Positions 1-9,687 of a DNA stretch of 43,770 nucleotides are shown piece by piece. Both the position numbers and the translations under genes were made by a program. Numbering within the stretch: the first letter of the stretch is position 1; each line of letters begins with the position of its first letter. Source of the DNA: Anabaena sp. 4-3 (GTDB taxonomy: Bacteria; Cyanobacteriota; Cyanobacteriia; Cyanobacteriales; Nostocaceae); contig NZ_LUHJ01000022.1 of NCBI RefSeq assembly GCF_001597745.1, positions 1 to 43,770 of the forward strand, read 5' to 3'. Under the pieces are notes generated by a model, which was not told the DNA's origin, made no database searches, and was given only the letters and a program-made list of their open reading frames with translations.

Positions 1-87
1 CCTCCCCTGCCTCCCCTGCCTCCCCTGCCTCCCCTGCCTCCCCTGCCTCCCCTGCCTCCCCTGCTCCCCTGCCTCCCCTGCCTCCCC
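1..87. repeat. 9-bp tandem repeat (ctcccctgc)
   Basis: About nine copies of the 9-bp unit ctcccctgc run from the window edge, with one copy shortened to 8 bp near position 60. The array probably continues to the left of the window. Similar C/T-rich or G/A-rich low-complexity tracts recur between genes here, at about 2950-3100, 5250-5290 and 7140-7170. Confidence 0.9.
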
Positions 88-588
88 ATTACCCAAACAG
101 AAAGCCGACAACCTCTTTTACGGAATGTCGGCGATTAGTGTGTTCCCTATTAATGACTCGGCTAGAGTTCAGTAATACTTAAATATTTACAAATTGGTTA
201 TATAAGTAAAACGATCTAAATCAATAAATTCAGTGATTCTTATCACTTAAGATAGAGAAATTTACTGCATTCATAGAAAAAATCTATTCCTAAAGATATA
301 TGACAACACATAATTTGGGACATTATTGTGACAGAAATTACACTTTTTAATTAAATTGAAACATTACCTTCGGACGAGGCTATGTCAGAAGGGGAAAGCG
401 TGCGATCGCCTGTCTGATATCTTGCACCATTCTCAATAAACGTATTTTTGATATCTGAGGCACCCTACTAATATGCCAGTTGCGTCAGTCCTGTATCTGC
501 CGGGGAACCCGTCTACCGCAGTGGCTCACCTCCTACCTCTTGCCTCCTGCTATACAATAATGCTCTGTACTATTGGTGCATTATTTCC
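88..588. other. purL upstream region, no gene seen
   Basis: About 500 bp, AT-rich in the left half, with no convincing reading frame. It contains a copy of a dispersed motif (gatatcttgcaccattctc, 416-434) that recurs near 24.03 kb and, inverted, near 24.14 and 26.85 kb. A HIP1 site lies near 402. The promoter of purL must be here, but no clear -35/-10 pair stands out. Confidence 0.6.
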
Positions 589-2949
589 ATGACTGCTACA
601 TCTCCTGCTCCCTTTTCCCCTCAAGAAATTGCTGCTGAAGGTATTAAACCCGAAGAATATGCAGAAATTGTGCGTCGTTTAGGTCGTCATCCCAACAAAG
701 CCGAACTGGGAATGTTTGGCGTAATGTGGTCTGAGCATTGTTGCTATAAAAATTCTCGTCCTCTACTCAAACAGTTCCCCACAACTGGCCCCCGCATCCT
801 TGTAGGGCCTGGTGAAAATGCTGGGGTGGTAGACTTAGGTGAGGGACTGCAACTAGCATTTAAGATTGAGTCTCATAACCATCCCTCAGCCGTTGAACCA
901 TTTCAAGGAGCAGCTACCGGAGTCGGTGGTATTCTCAGAGATATCTTTACAATGGGGGCGCGTCCCATTGCTTTGTTAAACTCTCTGCGGTTTGGTTCTT
1001 TAGACGACCCCAAAACTCAAAGGCTGTTCTCTGGCGTAGTTTCTGGTATAAGCCATTACGGGAATTGCGTAGGTGTTCCCACTGTAGGCGGTGAGGTTTA
1101 TTTTGACACAGCATACTCTGGGAATCCTTTAGTCAATGTCATGGCGTTAGGATTGATGGAAACACCAGAAATTGTCAAATCTGGGGCATCTGGTCTAGGG
1201 AATCCGGTGTTATATGTAGGTTCTACCACCGGACGCGATGGCATGGGAGGCGCGAGTTTTGCCAGTGCGGAATTAAGCGATGAATCTATAGATGACCGTC
1301 CGGCGGTGCAAGTAGGCGACCCCTTTTTAGAAAAGTCTTTAATTGAAGCTTGTCTAGAAGCATTTAAAACAGGTGCAGTAGTAGCCGCTCAAGATATGGG
1401 TGCGGCTGGTATTACCTGTTCTACTTCCGAGATGGCGGCCAAAGGTGGCGTAGGTATCGAACTTGACTTAGATAAAATTCCGGTGCGGGAATTGGGAATG
1501 GTTCCCTATGAATATCTACTGTCAGAGTCCCAAGAACGGATGCTGTTTGTCGCCCACAAAGGACGCGAACAAGAGTTAATTGATATTTTCCACCGTTGGG
1601 GACTACACGCCGTTGTTGCTGGTACGGTAATTGCAGAACCCATCGTCAGGATTTTATATCAAGGTGGAGTTGCAGCAGAAATTCCGGCGGATGCTTTGGC
1701 AGAAAATACGCCGCTTTATGAACGTGAGCTATTGACAGAACCACCAGAATATGCTATTAAAGCTTGGGAATGGTCGCCTGATACTTTGCCAACTTGCACC
1801 ACAAACGGTATTGAAATTCAAGGTACTGTAAAAAGTTGGCATGACGTTTTATTAACTTTACTCGATACACCGACCATCGCCTCTAAAAATTGGGTGTATC
1901 GTCAGTATGACCATCAAGTGCAGAATAACACCGTTGTCTTCCCTGGTGGCGCAGATGCGGCAATAGTACGTTTACGTCCCCTAGAGAAGCAGGGGAGCAG
2001 GGGAGCAGGGGAGCAAGGGGGAACTGCTAATGCTCAAAGTGGTGTGGCTGCTACTGTTGATTGTAATTCTCGTTATGTTTACCTTGACCCCTATGAGGGA
2101 GCTAAGGCAGTAGTCGCAGAAGCAGCACGTAATCTTAGCTGCGTAGGTGCAGAACCTTTGGCGGTGACAGATAACCTGAATTTTGGCAGTCCCGAAAAAC
2201 CCATTGGTTACTGGCAATTAGCAGAAGCTTGTCGAGGTTTGGCGGAAGGTTGTCGAGAATTGGCAACTCCGGTAACAGGGGGTAATGTTTCGCTGTACAA
2301 TGAAACCCTTGATGCTCAAGGTAATCCTCAACCGATTTATCCAACTCCCGTTGTGGGGATGGTAGGGTTAATACCTGATTTAACCAAAATTTGCGGTCAA
2401 GGTTGGCAAGCTAGCGGAGATATCATTTACCTTCTGGGTTCATCTCCTAGCAGTTTGGGCGCATCTGAGTATTTAGCTAGCATTCACGGCACTGTCGCAG
2501 GTAGACCAGCTAAGGTAGATTTTGAATTAGAACGTCGTGTCCAAAAAGTTTGTCGTGAAGGTATCCGTGCTGGTTGGGTACGTTCAGCCCATGATTGTGC
2601 TGAGGGTGGTTTAGTTATTGCTGTAGCAGAATGTTGCTTGGCTGGTAAGTTGGGGGCGCAAATTTATCTAGAAGCCACTCAGTCACAACGTTTAGATGAA
2701 TTACTTTTTGGTGAAGGTGGCACAAGAATTATTGTGTCTGTATCCCCTGCACAGCAAGAGATTTGGGAATCCTATTTACAGGAGCATCTAGGTGAAGAAT
2801 GGCAACAATTGGGAACAGTGGGTAATATCGACACAGGATTGGGGGTTTTGACCACTGATAACCACAGCATAATTCAAGTTAGTATCGAACAGATGAGCGA
2901 TCGCTATCAACATGCGATCGCTAGACGGTTAATTTATCTAAGAGAGTAG
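589..2949 (+). CDS. purL: Phosphoribosylformylglycinamidine synthase subunit PurL
   Basis: ATP-dependent amidation of FGAR to FGAM, the fourth step of de novo purine synthesis, in the cytoplasm. The 786-residue length and the motifs [13 protein letters not shown] (about 46-58) and [10 protein letters not shown] (91-100) fit the small, stand-alone PurL that works with PurS and PurQ. Two AIR-synthase-like halves are visible, the second starting near [17 protein letters not shown]. The ATG at 589 has no strong ribosome-binding site. Residues 467-478 are an insert of K, Q, G, S, R, A and E encoded by an 8-bp tandem repeat (see the separate entry). It sits in the linker between the two halves, so activity is probably kept. 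purF follows about 300 bp downstream on the same strand, in keeping with a purine cluster. Confidence 0.97.
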   Translation: MTATSPAPFSPQEIAAEGIKPEEYAEIVRRLGRHPNKAELGMFGVMWSEHCCYKNSRPLLKQFPTTGPRILVGPGENAGVVDLGEGLQLAFKIESHNHPSAVEPFQGAATGVGGILRDIFTMGARPIALLNSLRFGSLDDPKTQRLFSGVVSGISHYGNCVGVPTVGGEVYFDTAYSGNPLVNVMALGLMETPEIVKSGASGLGNPVLYVGSTTGRDGMGGASFASAELSDESIDDRPAVQVGDPFLEKSLIEACLEAFKTGAVVAAQDMGAAGITCSTSEMAAKGGVGIELDLDKIPVRELGMVPYEYLLSESQERMLFVAHKGREQELIDIFHRWGLHAVVAGTVIAEPIVRILYQGGVAAEIPADALAENTPLYERELLTEPPEYAIKAWEWSPDTLPTCTTNGIEIQGTVKSWHDVLLTLLDTPTIASKNWVYRQYDHQVQNNTVVFPGGADAAIVRLRPLEKQGSRGAGEQGGTANAQSGVAATVDCNSRYVYLDPYEGAKAVVAEAARNLSCVGAEPLAVTDNLNFGSPEKPIGYWQLAEACRGLAEGCRELATPVTGGNVSLYNETLDAQGNPQPIYPTPVVGMVGLIPDLTKICGQGWQASGDIIYLLGSSPSSLGASEYLASIHGTVAGRPAKVDFELERRVQKVCREGIRAGWVRSAHDCAEGGLVIAVAECCLAGKLGAQIYLEATQSQRLDELLFGEGGTRIIVSVSPAQQEIWESYLQEHLGEEWQQLGTVGNIDTGLGVLTTDNHSIIQVSIEQMSDRYQHAIARRLIYLRE
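1988..2020 (+). repeat. 8-bp tandem repeat inside purL
   Basis: Three perfect copies and one imperfect copy of gcagggga run from 1989 to 2020. They encode residues 468-478 of PurL. The unit resembles the G/A-rich intergenic repeats seen elsewhere in the window. Eight is not a multiple of three, so gain or loss of one or two units would shift the frame. Confidence 0.85.
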
Positions 2950-3100
2950 AGAGTAGGGAGTAGGGGAGATGAGGGAGGTGAGGGAGATGAGGGAGACAAG
3001 GGAGAAATTCTTTCCCAGTACCCAGTCCCCAATCCCCAATCCCCAGTCCCCAATCCCCAGTCCCCAATCCCCAGTCCCCAATCCCCAGTCCCCAGTCCTC
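2950..3100. repeat. Low-complexity and heptamer repeats (purL-purF gap)
   Basis: A G/A-rich tract (gagggagatgaggga type, about 2953-3003) is followed by roughly twelve alternating heptamers ccccagt/ccccaat (about 3014-3098). This is the short tandemly repeated repetitive (STRR) type known from heterocystous cyanobacteria. No gene is seen in the gap from 2950 to 3257. Confidence 0.9.
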
Positions 3101-3257
3101 CCAACTATTGATTAATTCCCTCAAACCAATAGCAACTTTGGACACATTTAAGGTACTGTTTTAATGGATGGTTAAAGATTTATTAAGATTAGCACCACTA
3201 TCCGGTTCATAAAAATAATCCCAGTGACTTGACACCCCAACCAGGAGCAAAGCTAGC

Positions 3258-4757
3258 ATGATTCCCATTGATTCCGTCACTTTGGATGAGTACGCCCAAC
3301 ATACCAACGACTCAATCAATAGTTTGGAAAATCGTCCTGACAAGCCAGAAGAAGCTTGCGGCGTTTTCGGCATCTACGCACCCGGACAAAATGTTGCCAA
3401 ACTGACCTACTTTGGATTGTATGCCCTCCAACATCGGGGTCAAGAATCAGCCGGCATTGCCACATTTGAAGGGGAGCAAGTCCATCTACACAAAGACATG
3501 GGCTTGGTGTCTCAAGTGTTTAGTGAATCCATTTTGGAAGAGTTACCCGGTAGTATCGGCGTTGGTCATACTCGTTATTCCACCACCGGCTCTAGCCGCA
3601 GAGTTAACGCCCAACCTGCTGTAGTGGACACACGCTTGGGTAAAATAGCTTTAGCACATAATGGCAATTTAGTCAATACAATAGAATTACGAGAAGAGTT
3701 ACTCAAGACCAATTGTAACTTAGTGACTACTACCGACTCAGAAATGATTGCCTTTGCGATCGCACAAGCCATTAACACAGGTGTAGATTGGTTAGAAGGT
3801 GCGATTCAGGCATTTCATCGCTGTCAAGGTGCGTTTAGCTTAGTAATCGGGACTCCCGTAGGTGTGATGGGTGTGCGCGATCCTAATGGCATTCGTCCCT
3901 TAGTCATTGGAACATTACCTAGTAATCCCGTCCGTTATGTTTTATCTTCCGAAACCTGCGGCTTAGATATTATTGGTGCAGAATATCTCCGCGACGTAGA
4001 ACCAGGAGAAGTAGTTTGGATTACCGAAGAAGGTTTAGCTTCCTTCCACTGGAGTGAAAAACCCCAGCGCAAGCTGTGTATTTTCGAGATGATTTATTTT
4101 GCCCGTCCTGATAGCCAAATGCACAACGAGAGTCTGTATAGCTATCGGATGCGTTTAGGGCGACAACTAGCAAAAGAATCCTATGTAGATGCTGACATCG
4201 TTTTTGGTGTCCCTGATTCTGGCATACCTGCGGCAATTGGATTTTCTCAAGCTTCTGGTGTCGCTTACGGTGAAGGATTGATCAAAAATCGCTATGTTGG
4301 GCGTACCTTTATTCAACCAACCCAAACTATGCGCGAGTCGGGTATTAAAATGAAACTTAACCCGCTTAAAGATGTACTCGCGGGTAAACGGGTGATTATC
4401 GTTGATGACTCAATTGTGCGGGGTACGACAAGCCGCAAACTGGTTAAAGCCTTGCGTGAAGCTGGTGCAGCAGAAGTACACATGAGGATTTCTTCACCAC
4501 CTGTGACTCATCCCTGCTTCTATGGTATTGATACAGATACCCAAGATCAGCTAATTGCGGCTACCAAATCTGTAGAAGAAATCGCCCAGCAGCTAGAAGT
4601 AGACTCACTAGCATATCTCAGTTGGGAAGGGATGCTAATAGCCACCGGAGAAGATACCAATAGTTTCTGTTCTGCTTGCTTCACCGGAGATTATCCGGTA
4701 GCGATTCCTGAACAAGTGAAGCGTTCTAAGTTGATGTTAGAGAAGGTGGTAGTTTAG
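3258..4757 (+). CDS. purF: Amidophosphoribosyltransferase PurF
   Basis: Glutamine PRPP amidotransferase, the first committed step of purine synthesis. The N-terminal nucleophile is Cys34 in EEACGVFGIYAP; the 33 residues before it are a propeptide that would be cleaved, as in Bacillus-type PurF. The PRPP loop VIIVDDSIVRGTTS lies at about 379-392. Cysteines near the C-terminus (for example CSACF) fit the Fe-S form of the enzyme. The ATG at 3258 has an aggag-like site about 12 nt upstream. It lies downstream of purL on the same strand, although the 300-bp repeat-rich gap suggests a separate promoter is possible. Confidence 0.97.
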   Translation: MIPIDSVTLDEYAQHTNDSINSLENRPDKPEEACGVFGIYAPGQNVAKLTYFGLYALQHRGQESAGIATFEGEQVHLHKDMGLVSQVFSESILEELPGSIGVGHTRYSTTGSSRRVNAQPAVVDTRLGKIALAHNGNLVNTIELREELLKTNCNLVTTTDSEMIAFAIAQAINTGVDWLEGAIQAFHRCQGAFSLVIGTPVGVMGVRDPNGIRPLVIGTLPSNPVRYVLSSETCGLDIIGAEYLRDVEPGEVVWITEEGLASFHWSEKPQRKLCIFEMIYFARPDSQMHNESLYSYRMRLGRQLAKESYVDADIVFGVPDSGIPAAIGFSQASGVAYGEGLIKNRYVGRTFIQPTQTMRESGIKMKLNPLKDVLAGKRVIIVDDSIVRGTTSRKLVKALREAGAAEVHMRISSPPVTHPCFYGIDTDTQDQLIAATKSVEEIAQQLEVDSLAYLSWEGMLIATGEDTNSFCSACFTGDYPVAIPEQVKRSKLMLEKVVV

Positions 4758-4770
4758 GGACTAGAAAAGT

Positions 4771-4797
4771 AGGTTGGGTAAACTGTAAACCCAACTT
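4771..4797 (+). terminator. Stem-loop just after purF
   Basis: The arms aggttgggt and acccaactt pair across a 9-nt loop, starting 14 bp after the purF stop. There is no U-tract, so this may be a repeat-derived hairpin that stabilises or ends the transcript rather than a classic terminator. Confidence 0.35.
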
Positions 4798-4819
4798 GAA
4801 CCATTAGCATCAATGTTGG

Positions 4820-4877
4820 GTTTGTAGTGAGGACTTTAGTCCTCAAAATGAAAGCACTAAAGTGCTGACTACAAACC
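4820..4877. repeat. Compound palindromic repeat element
   Basis: Outer arms gtttgtagt (4820-4828) and actacaaac (4869-4877) enclose two inner palindromes: aggactttagtcct (about 4830-4843) and agcactaaagtgct (4853-4866). The result is a three-way, cloverleaf-like fold of 58 bp. It has the form of a small non-autonomous dispersed element. Confidence 0.8.
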
Positions 4878-4903
4878 ATAACTCTAGTCCAAAATTGCTA
4901 CGC

Positions 4904-5185
4904 TCATCTGTGCTGGAGAAAATCCACTTTAGGTAACAACGGATCAGTTACAACACCCACACCAGTAAAACCCCAGCGTTGAAGCAAACTGCCTAACTGT
5001 GTACCAGGAATAGACTCTACAGCAAAGCGGTTTGCTACTTCTGCGGCGTGGGTATTGAGATAGGTTAAAGCGTCAAAATTTTCCCGAAATAGTAACAAAT
5101 AACCCGATGTTTCCTCGCCGGGGCGGGCTGTAAGATAACGACCGTCAGCTTTTGAACGTACTAGGTAATAGACTTCGGACAGCAT
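4904..5185 (-). CDS. Small conserved hypothetical protein
   Basis: 93 residues, soluble, with no membrane segment or signal peptide. The sequence begins MLSEVYYLVRSKADGRYL and has well-mixed composition, which supports a real gene. I do not recognise a named domain. No Shine-Dalgarno sequence is visible before the ATG. It is convergent with purF and is followed upstream on its own strand by a repeat tract. Confidence 0.7.
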   Translation of the reverse strand: MLSEVYYLVRSKADGRYLTARPGEETSGYLLLFRENFDALTYLNTHAAEVANRFAVESIPGTQLGSLLQRWGFTGVGVVTDPLLPKVDFLQHR

Positions 5186-5195
5186 GGGGAGGAAT

Positions 5196-5232
5196 CAATT
5201 AAAAATTCAAAATTCAAAATTCAAAATTAAAG
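5196..5232. repeat. Heptamer repeat (aaaattc)
   Basis: About four copies of aaaattc lie just upstream of the small minus-strand gene. This is a common Nostoc-type STRR. G/A-rich low-complexity sequence follows at about 5250-5290. Confidence 0.8.
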
Positions 5233-5337
5233 AATCTCTGGGACTGGGTAAGGGAGGTGAGGGGAATGAGGGAGCAGGGGAGCGGAGGAAGAAAAACTAA
5301 TAACTAATGAATAATGGCCATTGACTAATGACTAAAA

Positions 5338-6414
5338 TTATGCTTCAAGACGGATGCGGGGGTCGGCTACTTTCAGTAATAAGTCTGCCATTAAGTTGCC
5401 TACATTCAACAATACGGCACTCATGACTAGACTAGCCATGACTAAATATTGGTCTTTGGCAATTACCGCCTGTAAAGTTAATCTACCTAAACCCGGCCAG
5501 TTAAAGAACTGTTCAGCGATAAATGCACCACCTAATAAGCCGGCTAACTCAAAACCCAACAAAGTAATCAGGGGGTTGATCGCATTACGTAGCGCATGAA
5601 CGTAAATCACGCGATTTTCTGGTAGCCCTTTGGCGCGTGCAGTTTGAATGTAGTCTTGCCTTAGCACATCTAATAATTCGCCGCGCATGATGCGTTGTAA
5701 CCCAGCAAAACTGGTGATACTTAACGCTATAGTCGGTAAAATCATGTGCCAGCCAATATCTAGGATTTTACCAAACCAAGATAAATCAGCGTGATCAATG
5801 CTGGTCATACCACCGACGGGAAATAAAGGCGTGGTGTATTGGGCAAAGATCAGGAGAAACAGCACAGTTATAAAGCTGGGGAATCCTTGTCCGGTGTAGC
5901 TAATCACTTGTAAAATTCTGTCAGTGGCTTTATTTTGCTTGACAGCCGCCACGATACCCAAGGGAATTGCGATCGCCCAGGTGACAAATAAAGAAGCGAT
6001 CGCCAACATTAAAGTAGCGGGTATTCTTTCCCATAGCAGAGACGCAACTGAACGCTGATAAACAAAACTCGTGCCAAAATCACCCTTGGTAAAAATCCGC
6101 CACAACCACAGCCCATACTGTTCTAGCCAAGATTTATCTAAACCAAACTGTCTTTTGAGTTCATTAATACGTTCCGGGGAAATTTTGGGATTTTGTCGCA
6201 GCGTATCTACATAGTCACCTGGTGATAATTTCATGATGAAAAACGACAACGCCGATGCTAACAATAAAGTTAACAACGCTTGTAAGATTCGCTTAATCAC
6301 ATAAATAAACGTTTCGCTGGTGACAAACCTGATCAACCAGTCCCAACTTCTATCCCAAGAAATTCGTGTAGATGTCACGTCGCTTCGCTCCGAATTCAAA
6401 ATTCTCTCATTCAA
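5338..6414 (-). CDS. ABC transporter permease, DppB/OppB type
   Basis: Inner-membrane permease of the peptide/nickel ABC importer family, with about six membrane helices. Family marks are the N-terminal helix followed by LSPGDYVDTLRQNP, and the permease loop with RIMRGELLDVLRQDYIQTARAKGLPE (EAA-loop type). The 358-residue frame starts in repeat-like DNA: the first ~20 residues (MNERILNSERSDVTSTR) are encoded by aattcaaaatt and gcttcgctccg repeat sequence. The true start is therefore likely further in, near the helix. No partner DppC, ATPase or binding protein is adjacent, so the substrate cannot be told from context. Confidence 0.88.
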   Translation of the reverse strand: MNERILNSERSDVTSTRISWDRSWDWLIRFVTSETFIYVIKRILQALLTLLLASALSFFIMKLSPGDYVDTLRQNPKISPERINELKRQFGLDKSWLEQYGLWLWRIFTKGDFGTSFVYQRSVASLLWERIPATLMLAIASLFVTWAIAIPLGIVAAVKQNKATDRILQVISYTGQGFPSFITVLFLLIFAQYTTPLFPVGGMTSIDHADLSWFGKILDIGWHMILPTIALSITSFAGLQRIMRGELLDVLRQDYIQTARAKGLPENRVIYVHALRNAINPLITLLGFELAGLLGGAFIAEQFFNWPGLGRLTLQAVIAKDQYLVMASLVMSAVLLNVGNLMADLLLKVADPRIRLEA

Positions 6415-6502
6415 AATTAATCAATGTGTAATCGTCATTAGTCAATTGCTAACTTTGAAACTATGGGTTATGGAGTATGAACTGTTGACTGTGGACTAAT
6501 CA

Positions 6503-7021
6503 TTAATATTCAACTACGGAAATAATCGGCACATCTGGTAGATATTTGCGCCCTTGTAAATCCCGTAGCTCGATGATAAACCCAAACCCGACTAATTCGC
6601 AGCCGATTTGCTGGACTAACTTAGCTGTAGCACTGGCTGTACCACCTGTAGCAATCAAATCATCTACAATCAAGACTCGGCTACCTGGATGTAAAGCGTC
6701 TTGATGCACTTCCAAACAGTCAGTACCATACTCTAGTTGATATTCAACCGAATGAACTGCTGCTGGTAGCTTACCTTTTTTACGCACAGGAATAAAACCA
6801 GCCCCTAATTTATAAGCCAAGGGGGTGCCAAAAATGAACCCCCTTGATTCCATACCCGCAACATAATCTATAGTCAAACCAGTCTCAATACATTTTTCTG
6901 CTAAAAAGTCAATAGTATATCGCAATCCATCGCGATCGCGCAGTAAAGTAGTGATATCACGAAACAAAATTCCAGGCTTTGGAAAATCAGGGATGTCGCG
7001 AATAAGAGATTTTAGATCCAT
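6503..7021 (-). CDS. apt: Adenine phosphoribosyltransferase
   Basis: Salvages adenine to AMP using PRPP, in the cytoplasm. The 172-residue length is typical. The N-terminus [20 protein letters not shown] and the PRPP-binding loop [14 protein letters not shown] (116-129) are diagnostic. The ATG at 7021 follows a repeat-rich intergenic stretch. It adds to the purine theme with purL and purF but lies on the other strand. Confidence 0.97.
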   Translation of the reverse strand: MDLKSLIRDIPDFPKPGILFRDITTLLRDRDGLRYTIDFLAEKCIETGLTIDYVAGMESRGFIFGTPLAYKLGAGFIPVRKKGKLPAAVHSVEYQLEYGTDCLEVHQDALHPGSRVLIVDDLIATGGTASATAKLVQQIGCELVGFGFIIELRDLQGRKYLPDVPIISVVEY

Positions 7022-7095
7022 AGTGCTGAGTTATTGGGTATTGGGTATTGGAGACTGGGCTGGGCATCGGGCAGAAGGCAGAAGGCAGAAGATTT

Positions 7096-7160
7096 TCCCC
7101 TGCTCACGGCAGTCCGCTCAAGTCGGGAAACCCGCCCACGGGGCTGCCTCCCCTGCTTCC
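7096..7160 (+). repeat. Dispersed ~65-bp repeat, copy 1
   Basis: This G/C-rich stretch contains agtcgggaaacccgcc and ends in a ctgcctcccctgcttcc-type tract. It recurs in inverted orientation at 9688-9755 with about one internal mismatch. The two copies face each other across the DUF3038/DUF4335-type gene pair. Confidence 0.9.
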
Positions 7161-7190
7161 TCATCTCCCACCCTACGGGTGAATCCTACG

Positions 7191-7218
7191 GAGACGCTAC
7201 ACGTTCGCGTAGCGTCTC
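7191..7218. repeat. Palindromic repeat (gagacgctac hairpin)
   Basis: gagacgctac (7191-7200) and gtagcgtctc (7209-7218) form a perfect 10-bp stem around an 8-nt loop. The right half, ttcgcgtagcgtctc, recurs at about 36040-36054. This is a common Nostoc dispersed hairpin. Confidence 0.8.
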
Positions 7219-7235
7219 TTAAGAGAAGCAAGCTA

Positions 7236-7581
7236 CATCTTCCTCATCCCCAATCACCAGTCCCCAGTCACCTGAAAAATCGTACACTATAATGTCATAC
7301 GCTTGGGATCAATGCCTAGGTTTCGCCATCTATTGACGATACTGAGAATTTAAACCAAGCTAAGAGATGGATTTATACTCAAGACATAAAAGAGTAAAAT
7401 TATGCTTTAAAAACTGAAATTTACGTATAGAACAACTTGAGAGTAGAACAACTATGTAAATGTATATATCTAGTAGCCTGACTACTGCCACCAGTTTCAT
7501 CTTGCTGTTTGGCTAGATATCCTAAAGTTAGTTCTCCTAGTTTTATTTGATTTATTGGAGCCGCACAAGGTATTTGATCGA
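7236..7581. other. Intergenic, no gene seen
   Basis: AT-rich and without a convincing reading frame or hairpin. It should hold the promoter of the DUF3038-type gene. Confidence 0.5.
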
Positions 7582-8208
7582 ATGAATGTTTCTGCCAGCT
7601 TAACGCCGTTCAACAGTCCAACCCCCCCCTCATTACCGATGATTTTGGACGCTCTACCAGATCCTGCCATTCCTGGGCAGGGATGTCCGGCTAGAACTAG
7701 GATGCAAATTGATCTGATTTTACTGGCGATCGAAGCTTTAGAATTGGGTGGTTCGGAAGCCATCCTAGCTTTTGCTGAAGAATTAGATTTAAAAGGAATT
7801 ATTAAAGACAGAGTGAACTTGTGGCGGATGCGCTCTTCTAACCCCATCCGCAGAGCGCATATTCGTCGCCCTTTAACCATTATGGAGGCAAAAGCCTTAG
7901 TGGTGATTGCCTGTTACATAGCACGGCGTTTAACAGTAGTTATCCGCCAAATGCTGATCATTTGTCAACAACTCAACGAAAAGCAAATTCCTTTAGAACA
8001 AAATTTACGCTTATCTACTTACCTAGAAAGGTTTAGAGCGCATTTTAAAAGCAGAATGAATGCTCGGCGCATTGGTGCTTTAGCATTAACTTCTGATGAA
8101 AAATTAAATGAATTAGCTATAAATCTCTTAGGACAACTGCTATTTTGTACTGGCACAGCTGGAATGCAGCGATTCTGGATCAGTCTATTTGATGGGGAAG
8201 TAGAATGA
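7582..8208 (+). CDS. DUF3038-type conserved cyanobacterial protein
   Basis: 208 residues from the ATG at 7582. A TTG nine codons upstream also opens the frame but is less likely. The body is alpha-helical and soluble-looking: RMQIDLILLAIEALELGG, then a basic NPIRRAHIRRPLT stretch, then EAKALVVIACYIARRL. I recognise it as the cyanobacterial DUF3038 family; its function is unknown. Its TGA overlaps the next ATG (ATGA at 8205-8208), so the two genes are translationally coupled and probably work together. Confidence 0.82.
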   Translation: MNVSASLTPFNSPTPPSLPMILDALPDPAIPGQGCPARTRMQIDLILLAIEALELGGSEAILAFAEELDLKGIIKDRVNLWRMRSSNPIRRAHIRRPLTIMEAKALVVIACYIARRLTVVIRQMLIICQQLNEKQIPLEQNLRLSTYLERFRAHFKSRMNARRIGALALTSDEKLNELAINLLGQLLFCTGTAGMQRFWISLFDGEVE

Positions 8209-9683
8209 ACATTCAAAGGAAGTACAGTTTACCTAATTGTACGGTGCTGTTAGAAGGATTAAGTGATGCTAATAGGGGCGCACAATTTCAGGAATTGCGC
8301 CCTGAACTGTCAATATTGGTAAATGCAGAATGTTATATATCTGGACACACCCAGCCTTTAGTGGGGGGAAGAGAATTTTTTGAAAGTTTGGTGCGGGCTG
8401 TGAGTGGTTATGCTCAAGAATTTTTAAGTAATGTGCCGAATCCACAAGCACATAACCAAGATTCTGAGTTAGTGGAGTTACAAAAAATCGACCATAACCG
8501 ACATAGGCTGATAGTACATTATGAGAATGCACCAGAGGAATTTAATTCTCAGCATCAACAACCGATGCAAATAGATTTAAATACGGTACAGTTGTTTGAT
8601 TTAGTGGAAGCTGTAGATCAGTTTTTTGCTGACACGCAAACTTTACCGGAGTTATCACTAGAATTACAACCAGTGACTAGACGTTATGGTGGTACCAGTC
8701 AAGTTGTATTAAAGCAAGCAGTACCCGCAACTGTTGGTGTTTCTAGTTTAGCTGTGGCAGCGATCGCCTTTAGTTTTGTTCCTGCCCCAGAAATGCGTCC
8801 CCCAGAAACCAAAACAGAGGAGCAAAGTTACACTACTCCGACAACCAATCCAACCACAACACCCACAACCACACCCTTAGCTGAAACAACACCAACCGCC
8901 ACACCTACACCAACCACCACACCCTTAGCATCTGCACAACCCACACCAAACTTTCCCACAACTGCGACAGCTGCCACACAGCCGACAGTTCAAGATTTAG
9001 AAGCACTTTTAAATACAGTTAATGAAATAACCGATCCGTCTCAACTCAAAGCTTTAAATCGTCAAGTTTGGAACCAAATTGATCCAGTTTGGAATAGCCG
9101 TTCAGGAATTAATCAGGATTTAGTTTATCGCGTGGGTGTAGCTGCGGATGGTGCGATTGTGGGATATAAAGCAGTCAACCAACAGGCAAACACCGCTATA
9201 GAATTAACGCCTCTGCCTAACTTACTATACAATCCTGCTAGACGTACTCCCATCGCTAATGAGCCAATTGCCCAGTTTAGAGTAGTTTTTACTAGCAAAG
9301 GTGTGTTAGAAGTCAGTCCTTGGCGGGGTTATGCCAGCACACCCCAAGTCATCGGGGCTAAAATCACTGAACCGAATGCTATCAAAGCTTTAAACACCAA
9401 GCTATATGATACACTCCGGCAAACTGCAATTAGCACTCCCAACTATACCAAAGACTTAAAGTATCGGGTGGCGATTAATCAAGAAGGCACAATTGCCGAT
9501 TATGAGCCACTCAATCAAGTCGCCTTTGACTATTTCCGCGAAACACCTTTACCAAAGATGTTTCAAGCAGTCTATGGCTCAAATGCAGCCGCTCCCAACA
9601 GTAGCGAACCTCTAGCTCACTTCCAAGTGATATTTAAACCTAATGGACAATTAGAAGTCAGTCCTTGGCAGGGATACGACTAA
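8205..9683 (+). CDS. DUF4335-type membrane-anchored protein with duplicated C-terminal domain
   Basis: 492 residues. Residues 1-165 form a cytoplasmic-looking domain that I assign to DUF4335. Residues ~173-194 are one hydrophobic segment. Residues ~205-262 are a Thr/Pro-rich linker (TTPTTNPTTTP and similar). The C-terminal part holds two similar ~95-residue units, about 283-376 and 395-491. Each ends in a matching motif, VFTSKGVLEVSPWRGY and IFKPNGQLEVSPWQGY. The layout suggests a domain displayed across the membrane on a flexible stalk. Function unknown. It overlaps the upstream gene by 4 bp. Confidence 0.82.
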   Translation: MNIQRKYSLPNCTVLLEGLSDANRGAQFQELRPELSILVNAECYISGHTQPLVGGREFFESLVRAVSGYAQEFLSNVPNPQAHNQDSELVELQKIDHNRHRLIVHYENAPEEFNSQHQQPMQIDLNTVQLFDLVEAVDQFFADTQTLPELSLELQPVTRRYGGTSQVVLKQAVPATVGVSSLAVAAIAFSFVPAPEMRPPETKTEEQSYTTPTTNPTTTPTTTPLAETTPTATPTPTTTPLASAQPTPNFPTTATAATQPTVQDLEALLNTVNEITDPSQLKALNRQVWNQIDPVWNSRSGINQDLVYRVGVAADGAIVGYKAVNQQANTAIELTPLPNLLYNPARRTPIANEPIAQFRVVFTSKGVLEVSPWRGYASTPQVIGAKITEPNAIKALNTKLYDTLRQTAISTPNYTKDLKYRVAINQEGTIADYEPLNQVAFDYFRETPLPKMFQAVYGSNAAAPNSSEPLAHFQVIFKPNGQLEVSPWQGYD

Positions 9684-9687
9684 TTGA

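Noticed and set aside
7497-7880. 127-codon minus-strand frame opposite the DUF3038-type gene
   Set aside because: Antisense shadow of a recognised plus-strand family member.
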